DNA from: Peptostreptococcaceae bacterium
GTDB taxonomy: Bacteria > Bacillota_A > Clostridia > Peptostreptococcales > Anaerovoracaceae
Reading direction: 5' to 3'
DNA length: 7,489 bases
NCBI GenBank assembly: GCA_016650135.1
Contig: JAENWH010000083.1
Location: forward strand, 1 to 7,489
Shown: in pieces, positions 1-6,773 of the stretch
How positions within the stretch are numbered: the stretch's first letter is position 1
Layout: the number at the start of each line of letters is the position of its first letter
The notes under the pieces: generated by a model
The model's database searches: none
What the model saw: the letters and a program-made list of their open reading frames with translations, nothing else
What the model was told of the DNA's origin: nothing
Made by a program: the position numbers and the translations under genes

Positions 1-803
1 AAGGCTCCTAAAGCATTCATAACAAGGGATGGCAGTCCTACAACTATGATTTCTCCAAACAATCTCCATTCAATATGAAACCCGGTTTTCTTGATTTTCA
101 CCTTCTGTTTTGTGAAAATCAGTACGTAAAATGCCAGAAGCATAGAAAGAATATAGCCTAGAACTGTTGCAATCGCTGCGCCCTTCACGCCCATCTCCGG
201 CATTCCAAACAATCCAAAAATTAATATTGGATCCAGCACAAAATTCAAAAGGACACCCGCCATTTGAAACAGCATTGGTGCAATCATGTTTCCTGTTGCT
301 TGAATTATTTTCTGAATAGATATATGAACCATATTTCCAAAGGCCATAAAAGCGACAATATATGTATAATCAAGACCCAATTTATATATAGTCGGGTCAT
401 CAGTAAATGCACTGAAAAATGGCTTTATGAGAAGCAGCACTATCATTGTTAAGAGAATGCCCAGCACCGAAGAAAGCATTAAACTATGTGTAACAATGTT
501 ATTTGCACCATCCTGATTTTTTGCACCGAGATGCTTTGCTATAAGTGCATTGGTACCCACGCCAAGCCCTATTGAAACAGATAGAATCAGCGTTGTTACA
601 GGAAACGCAAGTGAAACTGCAGTAAGTTCTTCCTCGCCAACCCATGAAACAAACATACAGTCTACAAAATTATAAGTATATTGTATAAACATGGATAGCA
701 TTGGCGGTAACGCCATAGACATCAGAAGCGGTGCAACCGGCTGGGTACCCATCTTGTTTTCTTTTATTCTTTCTTGCTTTTCTTCTTTATTATTAATTAT
801 CAT
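1..803 (-). CDS. MATE family multidrug/cation antiporter, N-terminal part (cut by window edge)
   Basis: This is the first 267 residues of an integral membrane MATE-type efflux protein, a family that exports drugs or metabolites in exchange for Na+ or H+ and is usually about 450 residues long. After a charged cytoplasmic N-tail (residues 1-17) come repeated hydrophobic segments. The family pattern is visible in TNALIAKHLGAK (84-95), QATGNMIAPM (168-177) and LDPILIFG followed by GVKGAAIATVLG (190-216). The frame is open to base 3 and runs off the left edge, so the C-terminal half is outside. The ATG at 803 is taken as the start. An in-frame TTG at 809 lies 7 bases after GGAG (817-820), a better ribosome-binding spacing, so translation may begin two codons earlier. 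The gene follows the phosphopantetheinyl transferase by 90 bases. The substrate cannot be predicted. Confidence 0.93.
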   Translation of the reverse strand, partial: MIINNKEEKQERIKENKMGTQPVAPLLMSMALPPMLSMFIQYTYNFVDCMFVSWVGEEELTAVSLAFPVTTLILSVSIGLGVGTNALIAKHLGAKNQDGANNIVTHSLMLSSVLGILLTMIVLLLIKPFFSAFTDDPTIYKLGLDYTYIVAFMAFGNMVHISIQKIIQATGNMIAPMLFQMAGVLLNFVLDPILIFGLFGMPEMGVKGAAIATVLGYILSMLLAFYVLIFTKQKVKIKKTGFHIEWRLFGEIIVVGLPSLVMNALGA

Positions 804-831
804 TCCCAATAAATATCTCCCAATCTATTGT

Positions 832-860
832 ATTATACATTATTGTATCATAAATCAGAA
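832..860 (-). promoter_or_regulatory. Possible sigma-A-type promoter for the MATE gene
   Basis: On the minus strand a perfect TATAAT -10 box occupies 832-837. A weak -35 candidate, TTCTGA (3 of 6 consensus positions), lies at 855-860 with a 17-base spacer. Transcription would start near 825, just ahead of the GGAG at 817-820. The -10 is convincing by sequence but the -35 is poor, so the promoter may be weak, need an activator, or be chance in AT-rich DNA. Confidence 0.4.
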
Positions 861-893
861 GTAAAATGTGCTTCGGCTTGGTCTGCAGTTGTC

Positions 894-1466
894 TCATAAT
901 TTATATATATTTCTTTTACAAATTTTTTCTTTTTTAGCTGTACAAATATAGCATTCTAAGGTTTCTGTTAATTCAATTTTTTGAAAACGGCATTTTATTG
1001 GATTTTCCATACCATCTGTCACTTTTCCATCAGTTACAACCGAAAATTTATCAAATCCATAAGAAATTCCTTCTCCCGTAAATTTTACAAAAGCCTCTTT
1101 CATTGACCAAATTTGAAAAAACGCTGCTGTATCGTTTTCTGATACAAAATCCGATTCTTCCTTTGTAAAAAATCGCTTTGCTATTTCAAGCGTTCTGGCT
1201 GTCTTTTCTATTTGAATATCGATTCCTACTCTGCATTCACCCATGGCGCATACCCAGATATTCCCTGAATGGCTGATTGAAAACTCTAAAGGTATCATAT
1301 TAAATGAAGGTTTCCCCTTTAGCCTTCTGCATATTTTTCCCTTGTCAATTTCCTCTAAAGACAGTCCCAGATCATATTCAATGTTATAAAGTTTCAATGC
1401 TTTCTTAACCAGCAGTTCACTGAATATATTTCTGTTTTTTTCTCCCTTGTAAAAATATACGTTCAC
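894..1466 (-). CDS. 4'-phosphopantetheinyl transferase, Sfp/AcpT superfamily
   Basis: A predicted cytoplasmic enzyme of 190 residues that moves the 4'-phosphopantetheine arm of coenzyme A onto a conserved serine of carrier proteins (ACP, PCP or similar). Family signatures are all present: GKPSF (51-55), FSISHSG (62-68), the Mg2+-binding GIDIQ (81-85), and WSMKEAFVKFTGEG (120-133) with the key K-E pair. It is longer than the AcpS type (about 120 residues) and a little shorter than B. subtilis Sfp (about 224). The start chosen is GTG at 1466, five bases after AAAGGAG (1472-1478). A longer frame back to a TTG at 1514 would have to translate through a terminator-like hairpin and was rejected. No polyketide or non-ribosomal peptide synthase lies in the window, so the carrier-protein target is unknown. 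Confidence 0.92.
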   Translation of the reverse strand: MNVYFYKGEKNRNIFSELLVKKALKLYNIEYDLGLSLEEIDKGKICRRLKGKPSFNMIPLEFSISHSGNIWVCAMGECRVGIDIQIEKTARTLEIAKRFFTKEESDFVSENDTAAFFQIWSMKEAFVKFTGEGISYGFDKFSVVTDGKVTDGMENPIKCRFQKIELTETLECYICTAKKEKICKRNIYKL

Positions 1467-1482
1467 AGTCGCTCCTTTAACT

Positions 1483-1509
1483 AAAAAGAACGCCAAAAGT
1501 ATGACGTTC
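1483..1509 (-). terminator. Rho-independent terminator-like hairpin after the yerC-type gene
   Basis: Read on the minus strand, GAACGTCA and TGGCGTTC form an 8-base-pair stem (one T-G wobble) around the 6-base loop TACTTT, followed directly by five T residues (1483-1487). It begins 14 bases after the yerC-type stop codon and ends only five bases before the AAAGGAG of the next gene. The stem is short and has moderate GC, so termination is probably partial. There is no T run on the other strand, so it works in the minus direction only. Confidence 0.55.
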
Positions 1510-1523
1510 AACAATAAGCATAT

Positions 1524-1814
1524 TTATTTCATCCTTGCTATAATTCTTTGATATCCTTCTGCACCGTAAACTAAACATTTGTTTATTCTGCTGATGGTTG
1601 CCGTACTCGCTTTTGTTATTTCTTCAATCTCACTGTATGTTTTTTTCTCTGAAAGCAACTTTGCGACTTCTAATCTTTGTGCAAACGCATGTATCTCATT
1701 AATTGTGCAAAGATCTTCAAAAAACCTGTAACAGTCCTCCTCGTCCTTCAAAGATAAAACAGCTCTAAACAACTCATCTATCTCAGGTTTTTTGAATTTG
1801 GAATCATAGTTCAT
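1524..1814 (-). CDS. YerC/YecD-type transcriptional regulator, TrpR superfamily
   Basis: A 96-residue protein matching the YerC/YecD branch of the Trp repressor superfamily: small, all-helical, normally dimeric DNA-binding proteins. The N-terminal helices include a LFRAVLSLKDEEDCYRFFED region (15-34). IHAFAQRLEVAKLL (41-54) leads into a helix-turn-helix, with TYSEIEEITKAS and TATISRINKCL (59-81) as the two DNA-binding helices. Full length is about right for the family. The ATG at 1814 lies six bases after AAAGGAG (1821-1827). From my knowledge of the family, comparative work has proposed a histidine-biosynthesis repressor role (HisR) for some Firmicutes members; no his or trp genes are visible here, so the effector and targets remain unknown. 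It has its own promoter and probably starts a separate transcription unit. Confidence 0.9.
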   Translation of the reverse strand: MNYDSKFKKPEIDELFRAVLSLKDEEDCYRFFEDLCTINEIHAFAQRLEVAKLLSEKKTYSEIEEITKASTATISRINKCLVYGAEGYQRIIARMK

Positions 1815-1845
1815 ATTAGTCTCCTTTCAAGCACTTTAACACTTT

Positions 1846-1866
1846 ACAGTATAATTATATCACTGT
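1846..1866 (-). promoter_or_regulatory. Candidate operator: inverted repeat over the yerC-type -10 box
   Basis: ACAGT (1846-1850) and ACTGT (1862-1866) form a 5-base inverted repeat separated by 11 bases, centred on the TATAAT of the yerC-type promoter. The half-site spacing, about one and a half helical turns centre to centre, is compatible with a dimeric helix-turn-helix repressor, and the position would block RNA polymerase. The half-sites are short and could occur by chance; the regulator is not known. Confidence 0.25.
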
Positions 1867-1882
1867 CATTTCCACCAGTCAA
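1854..1882 (-). promoter_or_regulatory. Sigma-A-type promoter of the yerC-type regulator
   Basis: On the minus strand TTGACT (1877-1882, 5 of 6 consensus positions) and a perfect TATAAT (1854-1859) are separated by exactly 17 bases. The predicted start of transcription is near 1847-1845, giving a leader of about 30 bases that contains the AAAGGAG ribosome binding site. This is the best promoter in the window, and it lies in the 84-base gap after the S41 protease stop. It marks a new transcription unit even though no terminator is visible after the protease gene. Confidence 0.8.
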
Positions 1883-1898
1883 TATGTGAACGAAACCT

Positions 1899-3083
1899 CT
1901 ATTGTTTTTTTAACAATTCAATCGCTTTTTCAAGCTGATAATCCTTTAAATCATTTTCCTGTAAATTTACAACATAATCCGGAGTAATCCCCACCTTGTC
2001 AATTCTTTTTCCGTCAGGTGCAAAATATTCCATGATTGTTATTCTCATATAATCATCTTTGCTGACTTCTGCTACGGTTTGAATGATACCTTTTCCATAG
2101 GTTTTAGTGCCTATAATGGCACCGGCCTTATGGTATTTAATTCCCGCCACAAGGATTTCTGAAGTGCTTGCAGTCCCTTCATTTACTAATACGACATAAG
2201 GTAATTTTGTTTTACCTGACACGGATTTATAATAAGTTCTGTCTTTTTTATAATCTTCTGTATAAGCTATGACACCTTCATCTATTAACAAATCCGCTAC
2301 CTCTACTCCACTTTCAACAATTCCTCCGCCATTGTCACGAAGGTCAATTATCAATGAAGCCACACCTTTCATTTCTAAAGTTCTTAATTCTTTTTCAAAA
2401 TCTTTACCTGTATTTATTTCAAATGATTTTATATCGATATAGCCTATATTTCCTTCAATCACTTTTGACGTAACAGATTCAAGTTCAATATTTGCTCTTA
2501 TGATTGTCACTTCTTTCGTGATACCGTTTCTAACAAAGGTGACCTTGACCTTTGTTCCAACATTTCCTCTTAGTGCGGTTGCGGCCTCTTGGAGCTGGCT
2601 TCCATCGTATTCAATATCATCTATCTTTAATATGGCATCTCCGCTCTTTAACCCCGCTTTATGTGCCGGCGATTCTTTCACAGTGCTTACTATTTCAACA
2701 TGATTATCTTTCACTGTAACAGTAACCCCAATACCTTGCAGTTGCCCTGTTGTCATAATCTTCAAAGAATCGTAATCTTCTTTGGTTAAATAATTGGTAT
2801 AAGGATCTCCTACTCCATCGAAAAGACCTCTTTTCATTCCAAGAATCAAGTCTTCTTCTTTTACATTATAAAGAGACATTTCTTCTATTTTTTGCTTCAG
2901 GAGGTCAACATCCTTATATGTTTTTTCCAAATCCTTCAAATCAGCCAGTTCTGATTTTGTTATCAGAACCTGCCCTGTTAATTCTTCTCCTGCAAAATAT
3001 AGCAAAGAAGTCCCTGAAATACTTCCTACAGTGAACACCAGAATAATCAAAAATATCAAGTTTCTTTTCTTCATTGCAAACAT
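1899..3083 (-). CDS. S41 family C-terminal processing protease with PDZ domain (CtpA/CtpB-like)
   Basis: A 394-residue membrane-anchored serine protease acting outside the cytoplasmic membrane. One hydrophobic segment (9-30) follows a basic MKKR. A short helical region (45-95) is followed by a PDZ domain (about 105-198, GIGVTV at 117-122) that binds substrate C-termini and gates the active site, then the S41 core (about 205-375). The catalytic Ser-Lys-Gln set of the CtpB type fits S306 in GTASTSEI, K331 in YGKG and Q335, with spacings of 25 and 4 residues as I recall for B. subtilis CtpB. The ATG at 3083 has GGAGG seven bases upstream; the internal ATG at 3074 is too far from it. The gene is 23 bases after recJ. 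In B. subtilis ctpB also neighbours ftsEX, so a cell-envelope substrate is likely. It is probably active. Confidence 0.93.
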   Translation of the reverse strand: MFAMKKRNLIFLIILVFTVGSISGTSLLYFAGEELTGQVLITKSELADLKDLEKTYKDVDLLKQKIEEMSLYNVKEEDLILGMKRGLFDGVGDPYTNYLTKEDYDSLKIMTTGQLQGIGVTVTVKDNHVEIVSTVKESPAHKAGLKSGDAILKIDDIEYDGSQLQEAATALRGNVGTKVKVTFVRNGITKEVTIIRANIELESVTSKVIEGNIGYIDIKSFEINTGKDFEKELRTLEMKGVASLIIDLRDNGGGIVESGVEVADLLIDEGVIAYTEDYKKDRTYYKSVSGKTKLPYVVLVNEGTASTSEILVAGIKYHKAGAIIGTKTYGKGIIQTVAEVSKDDYMRITIMEYFAPDGKRIDKVGITPDYVVNLQENDLKDYQLEKAIELLKKQ

Positions 3084-3106
3084 TTATCTTCCTCCGCTAG
3101 AATATT

Positions 3107-4750
3107 TTAACACTTTATCTCACTAACTACAAACTGTATTTTCTTGGTTCCATTCCAAATATTAATATTTGGGTATCCCAAAATACTGACTTTTTCATTT
3201 TTCAATATATTAAGCGAATATTTTCCCGCATCATTGAATAATACACAGGGCAGTTCCGTTCCATCGCTGCAGCACGAATTAAAACGCAAATGATTGTTGT
3301 CAGCACCCATAAATAAAATGTTGTTCATTTTAACATGTTTAATCTGGAAAACAGGCTTTTCATTTGAGTTTCCAAACGGAGCCATCTTTTCAAGCTCCTT
3401 CACAAGGGCAGCATCAATTTCTTTACCAGTAAATTCAAGATCAATCTCTTTTTCAAGTGAAAATAGCAAACTGTTTTCAGTATACAGTTCATTCACTTCT
3501 TTTTCAAGAGAATATCTTAGTTGGGGAAGATTTTCGCTTTTCATCATGAAGCCACAGGCACCTGAATGGCCGCCAAATTTTTCAAACAACTCTGAAACAC
3601 CTTTTAAAATTTTATAAATATCAATATTTTTAACACTCCGTCCGGTTCCCTTTAAATACTCACCGCTCTTTGTTATTATTATTGTTGGCCGCTCATATTT
3701 ATCCCTTATTTTCCCTGCAACAATACCAGCTATTCCTTCATGTACTCCCTCGGCAAAAATTATTTTAAAATTATCTTTTAAATGGGATTTTTCAATAAGT
3801 GAAATACATTGTAAAAATGCTTCTTCCTGGAACTTTTTTCTTTCCTTATTGGATAATATTAAACTGTTGACAGCTTCTGTCTGCAAATGCAAATCTTTAG
3901 AAATCAGTAGTTCCAATGCTATTTCAGGCTTTGATATTCTGCCAGCCGAATTTATATGCGGTACTATCACATAGGCGATATTTTCTGAATTTACTTCTCC
4001 ATATTTCAACCCTGCCTCTTTAATCAACTTGATTAAACCTTGTCGCTTGCTGTTATTGATGCCCTTTATGCCATATTTAACCAATGTCCTGTTTTCATCA
4101 ACTAGTGGTACTATATCTCCAATAGTCCCAATTCCAACCAAATCAAGTAAATCTGAAAGCACCCCTTTCGGCAATCCGGTTTTTTTCTGTATGGCTTGCG
4201 CCAGTTTAAAAGCAACTCCGCAACCAGCCAAGTCTTTAAACGGATATTTACAATTTTTTTGTTTAGGGTTGATTAATAAGCAGTCGGGTATTTTATCCGT
4301 AAGATTATGATGATCTGTAATAATAATGTCCAAATCTAATTCCTTTGCAAGTTCGACTTCTTCAAAAGAAACACTACCGCAATCCACAGTAATAATAAGT
4401 TTACATCCACGATTTTTAATTTTTTCTATTGCTTCCTTATTTAATCCATATCCCTCATCGAATCTAGAAGGGATATAATATTCCAGCCTGTCGGTCAAAT
4501 GAGATAATATCTCCAGCATAACTGCTGCAGAAGTAATGCCATCCGCATCATAATCACCATATATGCAAATATTGTCCTTGTTCTTTATTGTGGACAATAT
4601 TAAATCCACTCCTACTTCCATATTCAGAAGAAGGAATGGATCATAAGTTTTTTTTGGTTTTTCAGATAAAAATTCAAGTATATCTTTTTCTTCTGATACA
4701 CCCCTTTTATTTAATAATTCACGTACAATTGAATTTATTTCATTCATCAT
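3107..4750 (-). CDS. recJ: Single-stranded-DNA-specific exonuclease RecJ
   Basis: A cytoplasmic 5'-3' single-strand exonuclease of the DHH phosphoesterase superfamily, used in recombinational and mismatch repair. All DHH motifs are present: DYDADG (66-71), VDCGS (122-126), TDHHN (145-149) and GDIVPL (211-216), supplying the Mn2+ ligands, plus PHINSAGR (264-271). The DHHA1 domain follows (about 328-425, ending in GGHSGACG at 393-400), then a RecJ OB-fold from about 432 to the end, with APFGNSN at 457-463. At 547 residues it is a compact, complete core, close to E. coli RecJ (577) and shorter than B. subtilis RecJ (about 786). The ATG at 4750 directly abuts the TAA of the M23 gene. The only Shine-Dalgarno candidate is a weak GGATTGG (4760-4766), so translation is probably coupled. 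A second ATG follows at codon 2. Confidence 0.95.
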   Translation of the reverse strand: MMNEINSIVRELLNKRGVSEEKDILEFLSEKPKKTYDPFLLLNMEVGVDLILSTIKNKDNICIYGDYDADGITSAAVMLEILSHLTDRLEYYIPSRFDEGYGLNKEAIEKIKNRGCKLIITVDCGSVSFEEVELAKELDLDIIITDHHNLTDKIPDCLLINPKQKNCKYPFKDLAGCGVAFKLAQAIQKKTGLPKGVLSDLLDLVGIGTIGDIVPLVDENRTLVKYGIKGINNSKRQGLIKLIKEAGLKYGEVNSENIAYVIVPHINSAGRISKPEIALELLISKDLHLQTEAVNSLILSNKERKKFQEEAFLQCISLIEKSHLKDNFKIIFAEGVHEGIAGIVAGKIRDKYERPTIIITKSGEYLKGTGRSVKNIDIYKILKGVSELFEKFGGHSGACGFMMKSENLPQLRYSLEKEVNELYTENSLLFSLEKEIDLEFTGKEIDAALVKELEKMAPFGNSNEKPVFQIKHVKMNNILFMGADNNHLRFNSCCSDGTELPCVLFNDAGKYSLNILKNEKVSILGYPNINIWNGTKKIQFVVSEIKC

Positions 4751-5866
4751 TTATTGTAACCAATCCATAGGATTTTTATACTGACCGTTCACCCGAACCT
4801 CAAAATGTAAATGTGGACCTGTTGACATTCCTGTTGATCCTACCTTTGAAACCGCCTGACCTTTAGAGACGACATCACCCACCTTAACAAGCAAACTGCT
4901 GTTATGTGCGTATAAAGTTACGATACTGCCACCATGATCTATCATTAATAAATTCCCGTAACTGTTGTTCCAGTTAGATTTTATAACAGTTCCTCCAGCC
5001 GCAGCAACCACTGTGGTTCCTGATCTTGCTGCAATGTCAATCCCGGTATGAAGTTCCTTTGTTTTCAAAATAGGATGTGTTCTATAACCAAAAGGAGATG
5101 ATATTCTGCCTTGTACCGGCCAGCTCATGATACCTCCAGAGTAATCTCCTCCACCTTGCAACTCCCGGATTTCTTTTGTCAATCTGTTCGCTTCAGCATA
5201 AAGTGCATTGATCTGCTCCTGCAAAGCTTTATTGTTTTGAGACACTTCTGATTTTTTTACTGCAACTTGACTTTTGTCAGTCTGTAAATCATTTTGCTTG
5301 GCGGCTTCCTCCTGCCTGTCAATTTCCAGCTGTGCCTGTAGGTTGACCAAATATTCTCTCTGTGCTGCAATAATTGCATACTGGGTTTCCATGGATTTAA
5401 GAACCTCTTTGTCACTCTCATAAATTCTCTGAACCATATCCATATTTGTCATAAAATCGGATATACTGTCTGAGCCTAAAATCACATCCAAAACACCCAC
5501 TCCGCCATTTTTATACATTATTCTTAATCTGCTGCTTAACTGCTGGTTCTGAATTGCCATTTCGGCTTCTACCTGTGCAAGCTGTGCCAGCGCCTCATTT
5601 ATTTTATCCTGTGTCGCACTGATGTTCCCTTTTAAATTATTAATATCATTCTGCGTTTGATTAATCTGGTTTTCAAGGGAACTGATATCCTTATTAAGTT
5701 TTATTTCAACTGATTTGCCTTCATTAAGCTTTTTCTGTGCATCACTGATTTGATTGTTTACATTTGAAAGATCTCCCTGGGTTGCTTTTGCCGCATAAGA
5801 AACCCCGAAATTAAGCAAGGACACCACTAAAGCAAAGGTTAAGGTAAACATTAAAATTCTTTTCAT
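4751..5866 (-). CDS. Secreted coiled-coil peptidoglycan hydrolase, M23 (LytM) family, EnvC-like
   Basis: A 371-residue exported endopeptidase predicted to cut peptidoglycan cross-links. A signal peptide (1-25, cleavage likely after SYA) is followed by two long heptad-type, Gln/Asn/Lys-rich coiled-coil stretches (about 31-115 and 150-237), a GGGDYSGG linker, and a C-terminal M23 domain (248-371). The zinc ligands H273 and D277 (HTGID) and H354 (HLHF), with catalytic histidines H321 (YAH) and H352, are all present, so the enzyme should be active, unlike the degenerate LytM domain of E. coli EnvC. The layout matches hydrolases controlled by FtsEX (EnvC, PcsB, CwlO), and the gene lies 13 bases after ftsX. 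The ATG at 5866 is preceded by an unusual ribosome binding site of eight G residues. The gene ends flush against recJ. Confidence 0.94.
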   Translation of the reverse strand: MKRILMFTLTFALVVSLLNFGVSYAAKATQGDLSNVNNQISDAQKKLNEGKSVEIKLNKDISSLENQINQTQNDINNLKGNISATQDKINEALAQLAQVEAEMAIQNQQLSSRLRIMYKNGGVGVLDVILGSDSISDFMTNMDMVQRIYESDKEVLKSMETQYAIIAAQREYLVNLQAQLEIDRQEEAAKQNDLQTDKSQVAVKKSEVSQNNKALQEQINALYAEANRLTKEIRELQGGGDYSGGIMSWPVQGRISSPFGYRTHPILKTKELHTGIDIAARSGTTVVAAAGGTVIKSNWNNSYGNLLMIDHGGSIVTLYAHNSSLLVKVGDVVSKGQAVSKVGSTGMSTGPHLHFEVRVNGQYKNPMDWLQ

Positions 5867-5868
5867 AT

Positions 5869-5876
5869 CCCCCCCC
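5869..5876 (-). promoter_or_regulatory. Homopolymeric G8 ribosome binding site of the M23 gene
   Basis: Eight consecutive G residues on the minus strand, flanked by an A run upstream, sit two bases before the ATG and fill most of the 13-base gap after ftsX. They are the only Shine-Dalgarno candidate, pairing with the 16S rRNA CCUCC through G-C and one G-U. Other genes here use AAAGGAG or GGAGG. The tract length sets Shine-Dalgarno spacing and could be changed by replication slippage. Confidence 0.6.
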
Positions 5877-5879
5877 TTT

Positions 5880-6773
5880 TTATGTATCTAAGAACCTGCG
5901 CATTGATATAATACTGCCACACGCTCCAATACTTACCCCTACTGCTAAAAATATAATTACCAGATTCATCGTCATAAAACCAACTGAAACAATAGGTGTG
6001 GAAAGAATAATAAATACATCCTGTCCAATTATTTTTGAAATTTGACTGTAACTGAAAGCAACCAGACCAACCGAAATCAAAGCAGATATTATACCTATTA
6101 AAATTCCTTCTACCAGAAATGGACCCCTTATAAACCAGTTGGTTGCACCTACATACTTCATCATGTGTATTTCTCTTGAACGTGCAAGTACCGTCAGTTT
6201 AATAGTGTTTGAAACCACCACCACTGATACAATTATAAGAAATGCCATAATAATTAATGCCGATATTTGTATAAAATTTGTTATTTTAAGCAGTTTTTCA
6301 ACTGTGTCCTTATAATATTTGATATCTTCTATTCCATTTATTGACTTTGCCGTTTGAACAACTTTGTCTGCTGCTTCAAGTTCGCTAACAGTCACCAGAA
6401 TTGAATTTGGCAAAGGGTTATTAGGAAGTGAATCAAGTAAATAACCGCTTTCTCCCCATTTACTCTTCCATTGAGCAAGGGCTGCATCTTTATTTAAATA
6501 TTCAGTATTCGCTACACCCTCCAAACCGTCAAATTTCTCTTTAATTAGCTGGGCATCTTCAAAGGTTGTCTCATCCAATAAATATATTTGAACTGTTTCG
6601 TAATCTTTTTTTGAAGCTTCAGTCGCCATATTGATATTTACAACCGCAATAAAGAACAATCCTAAAATCAGCAGCATGGCAGTAATGGAAAATATGGAAG
6701 CCAGGCTCATTGCCCTGTTTCTGAATGCTTGAATGAAGGCCTGTTTTATTGAGTAAATCATACTATTCAACAT
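5880..6773 (-). CDS. ftsX: Cell division ABC transporter permease FtsX
   Basis: The membrane subunit of FtsEX: 297 residues with the expected four membrane segments (about 22-45, 168-192, 218-242, 266-290). A large extracellular domain lies between the first two (about 46-167); this is the part that contacts and activates a peptidoglycan hydrolase. The conserved cytoplasmic coupling region ARSREIHMMKYVGATNWFIRG (197-217) marks the FtsX/MacB permease fold. The ATG at 6773 was chosen because it gives the same N-terminal length as B. subtilis FtsX as I recall it; AAGGAGGTG (6786-6794) lies 12 bases upstream, rather far. An ATG at 6761, two bases after the ftsE stop, is the alternative; an upstream TTG at 6797 overlaps the ribosome binding site itself and is rejected. 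With the chosen start the gene overlaps ftsE by 11 bases. Confidence 0.95.
   Translation of the reverse strand: MLNSMIYSIKQAFIQAFRNRAMSLASIFSITAMLLILGLFFIAVVNINMATEASKKDYETVQIYLLDETTFEDAQLIKEKFDGLEGVANTEYLNKDAALAQWKSKWGESGYLLDSLPNNPLPNSILVTVSELEAADKVVQTAKSINGIEDIKYYKDTVEKLLKITNFIQISALIIMAFLIIVSVVVVSNTIKLTVLARSREIHMMKYVGATNWFIRGPFLVEGILIGIISALISVGLVAFSYSQISKIIGQDVFIILSTPIVSVGFMTMNLVIIFLAVGVSIGACGSIISMRRFLDT

Noticed and set aside
264..452. Open frame on the + strand opposite the MATE gene
   Set aside because: It is antisense to a clear MATE coding frame, has a composition rich in His, Cys and Asn typical of a shadow frame, and no domain or ribosome binding site of note.
804..893. Search for a terminator between the phosphopantetheinyl transferase and the MATE gene
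   Set aside because: Only weak four-base complementarity (GAAG/CTTC) was seen and no T run follows; nothing is reported beyond the possible promoter.
1467..1514. Sixteen-residue N-terminal extension of the phosphopantetheinyl transferase from a TTG codon
   Set aside because: The stretch holds the terminator-like hairpin and the AAAGGAG that correctly positions the GTG at 1466; its hydrophobic reading is not expected for this cytoplasmic family.
1901..1917. AT-only-loop hairpin at the 3' end of the S41 protease gene (ATTGTT / AACAAT arms)
   Set aside because: Six AT-rich pairs, no following T run on the minus strand, and it lies within the last codons; not a credible terminator.
2500..4770. 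Several + strand open frames opposite the protease and recJ genes
   Set aside because: They are low-complexity Ser/Pro/Phe-rich translations of the reverse strand of strongly conserved genes and show no recognisable motifs.
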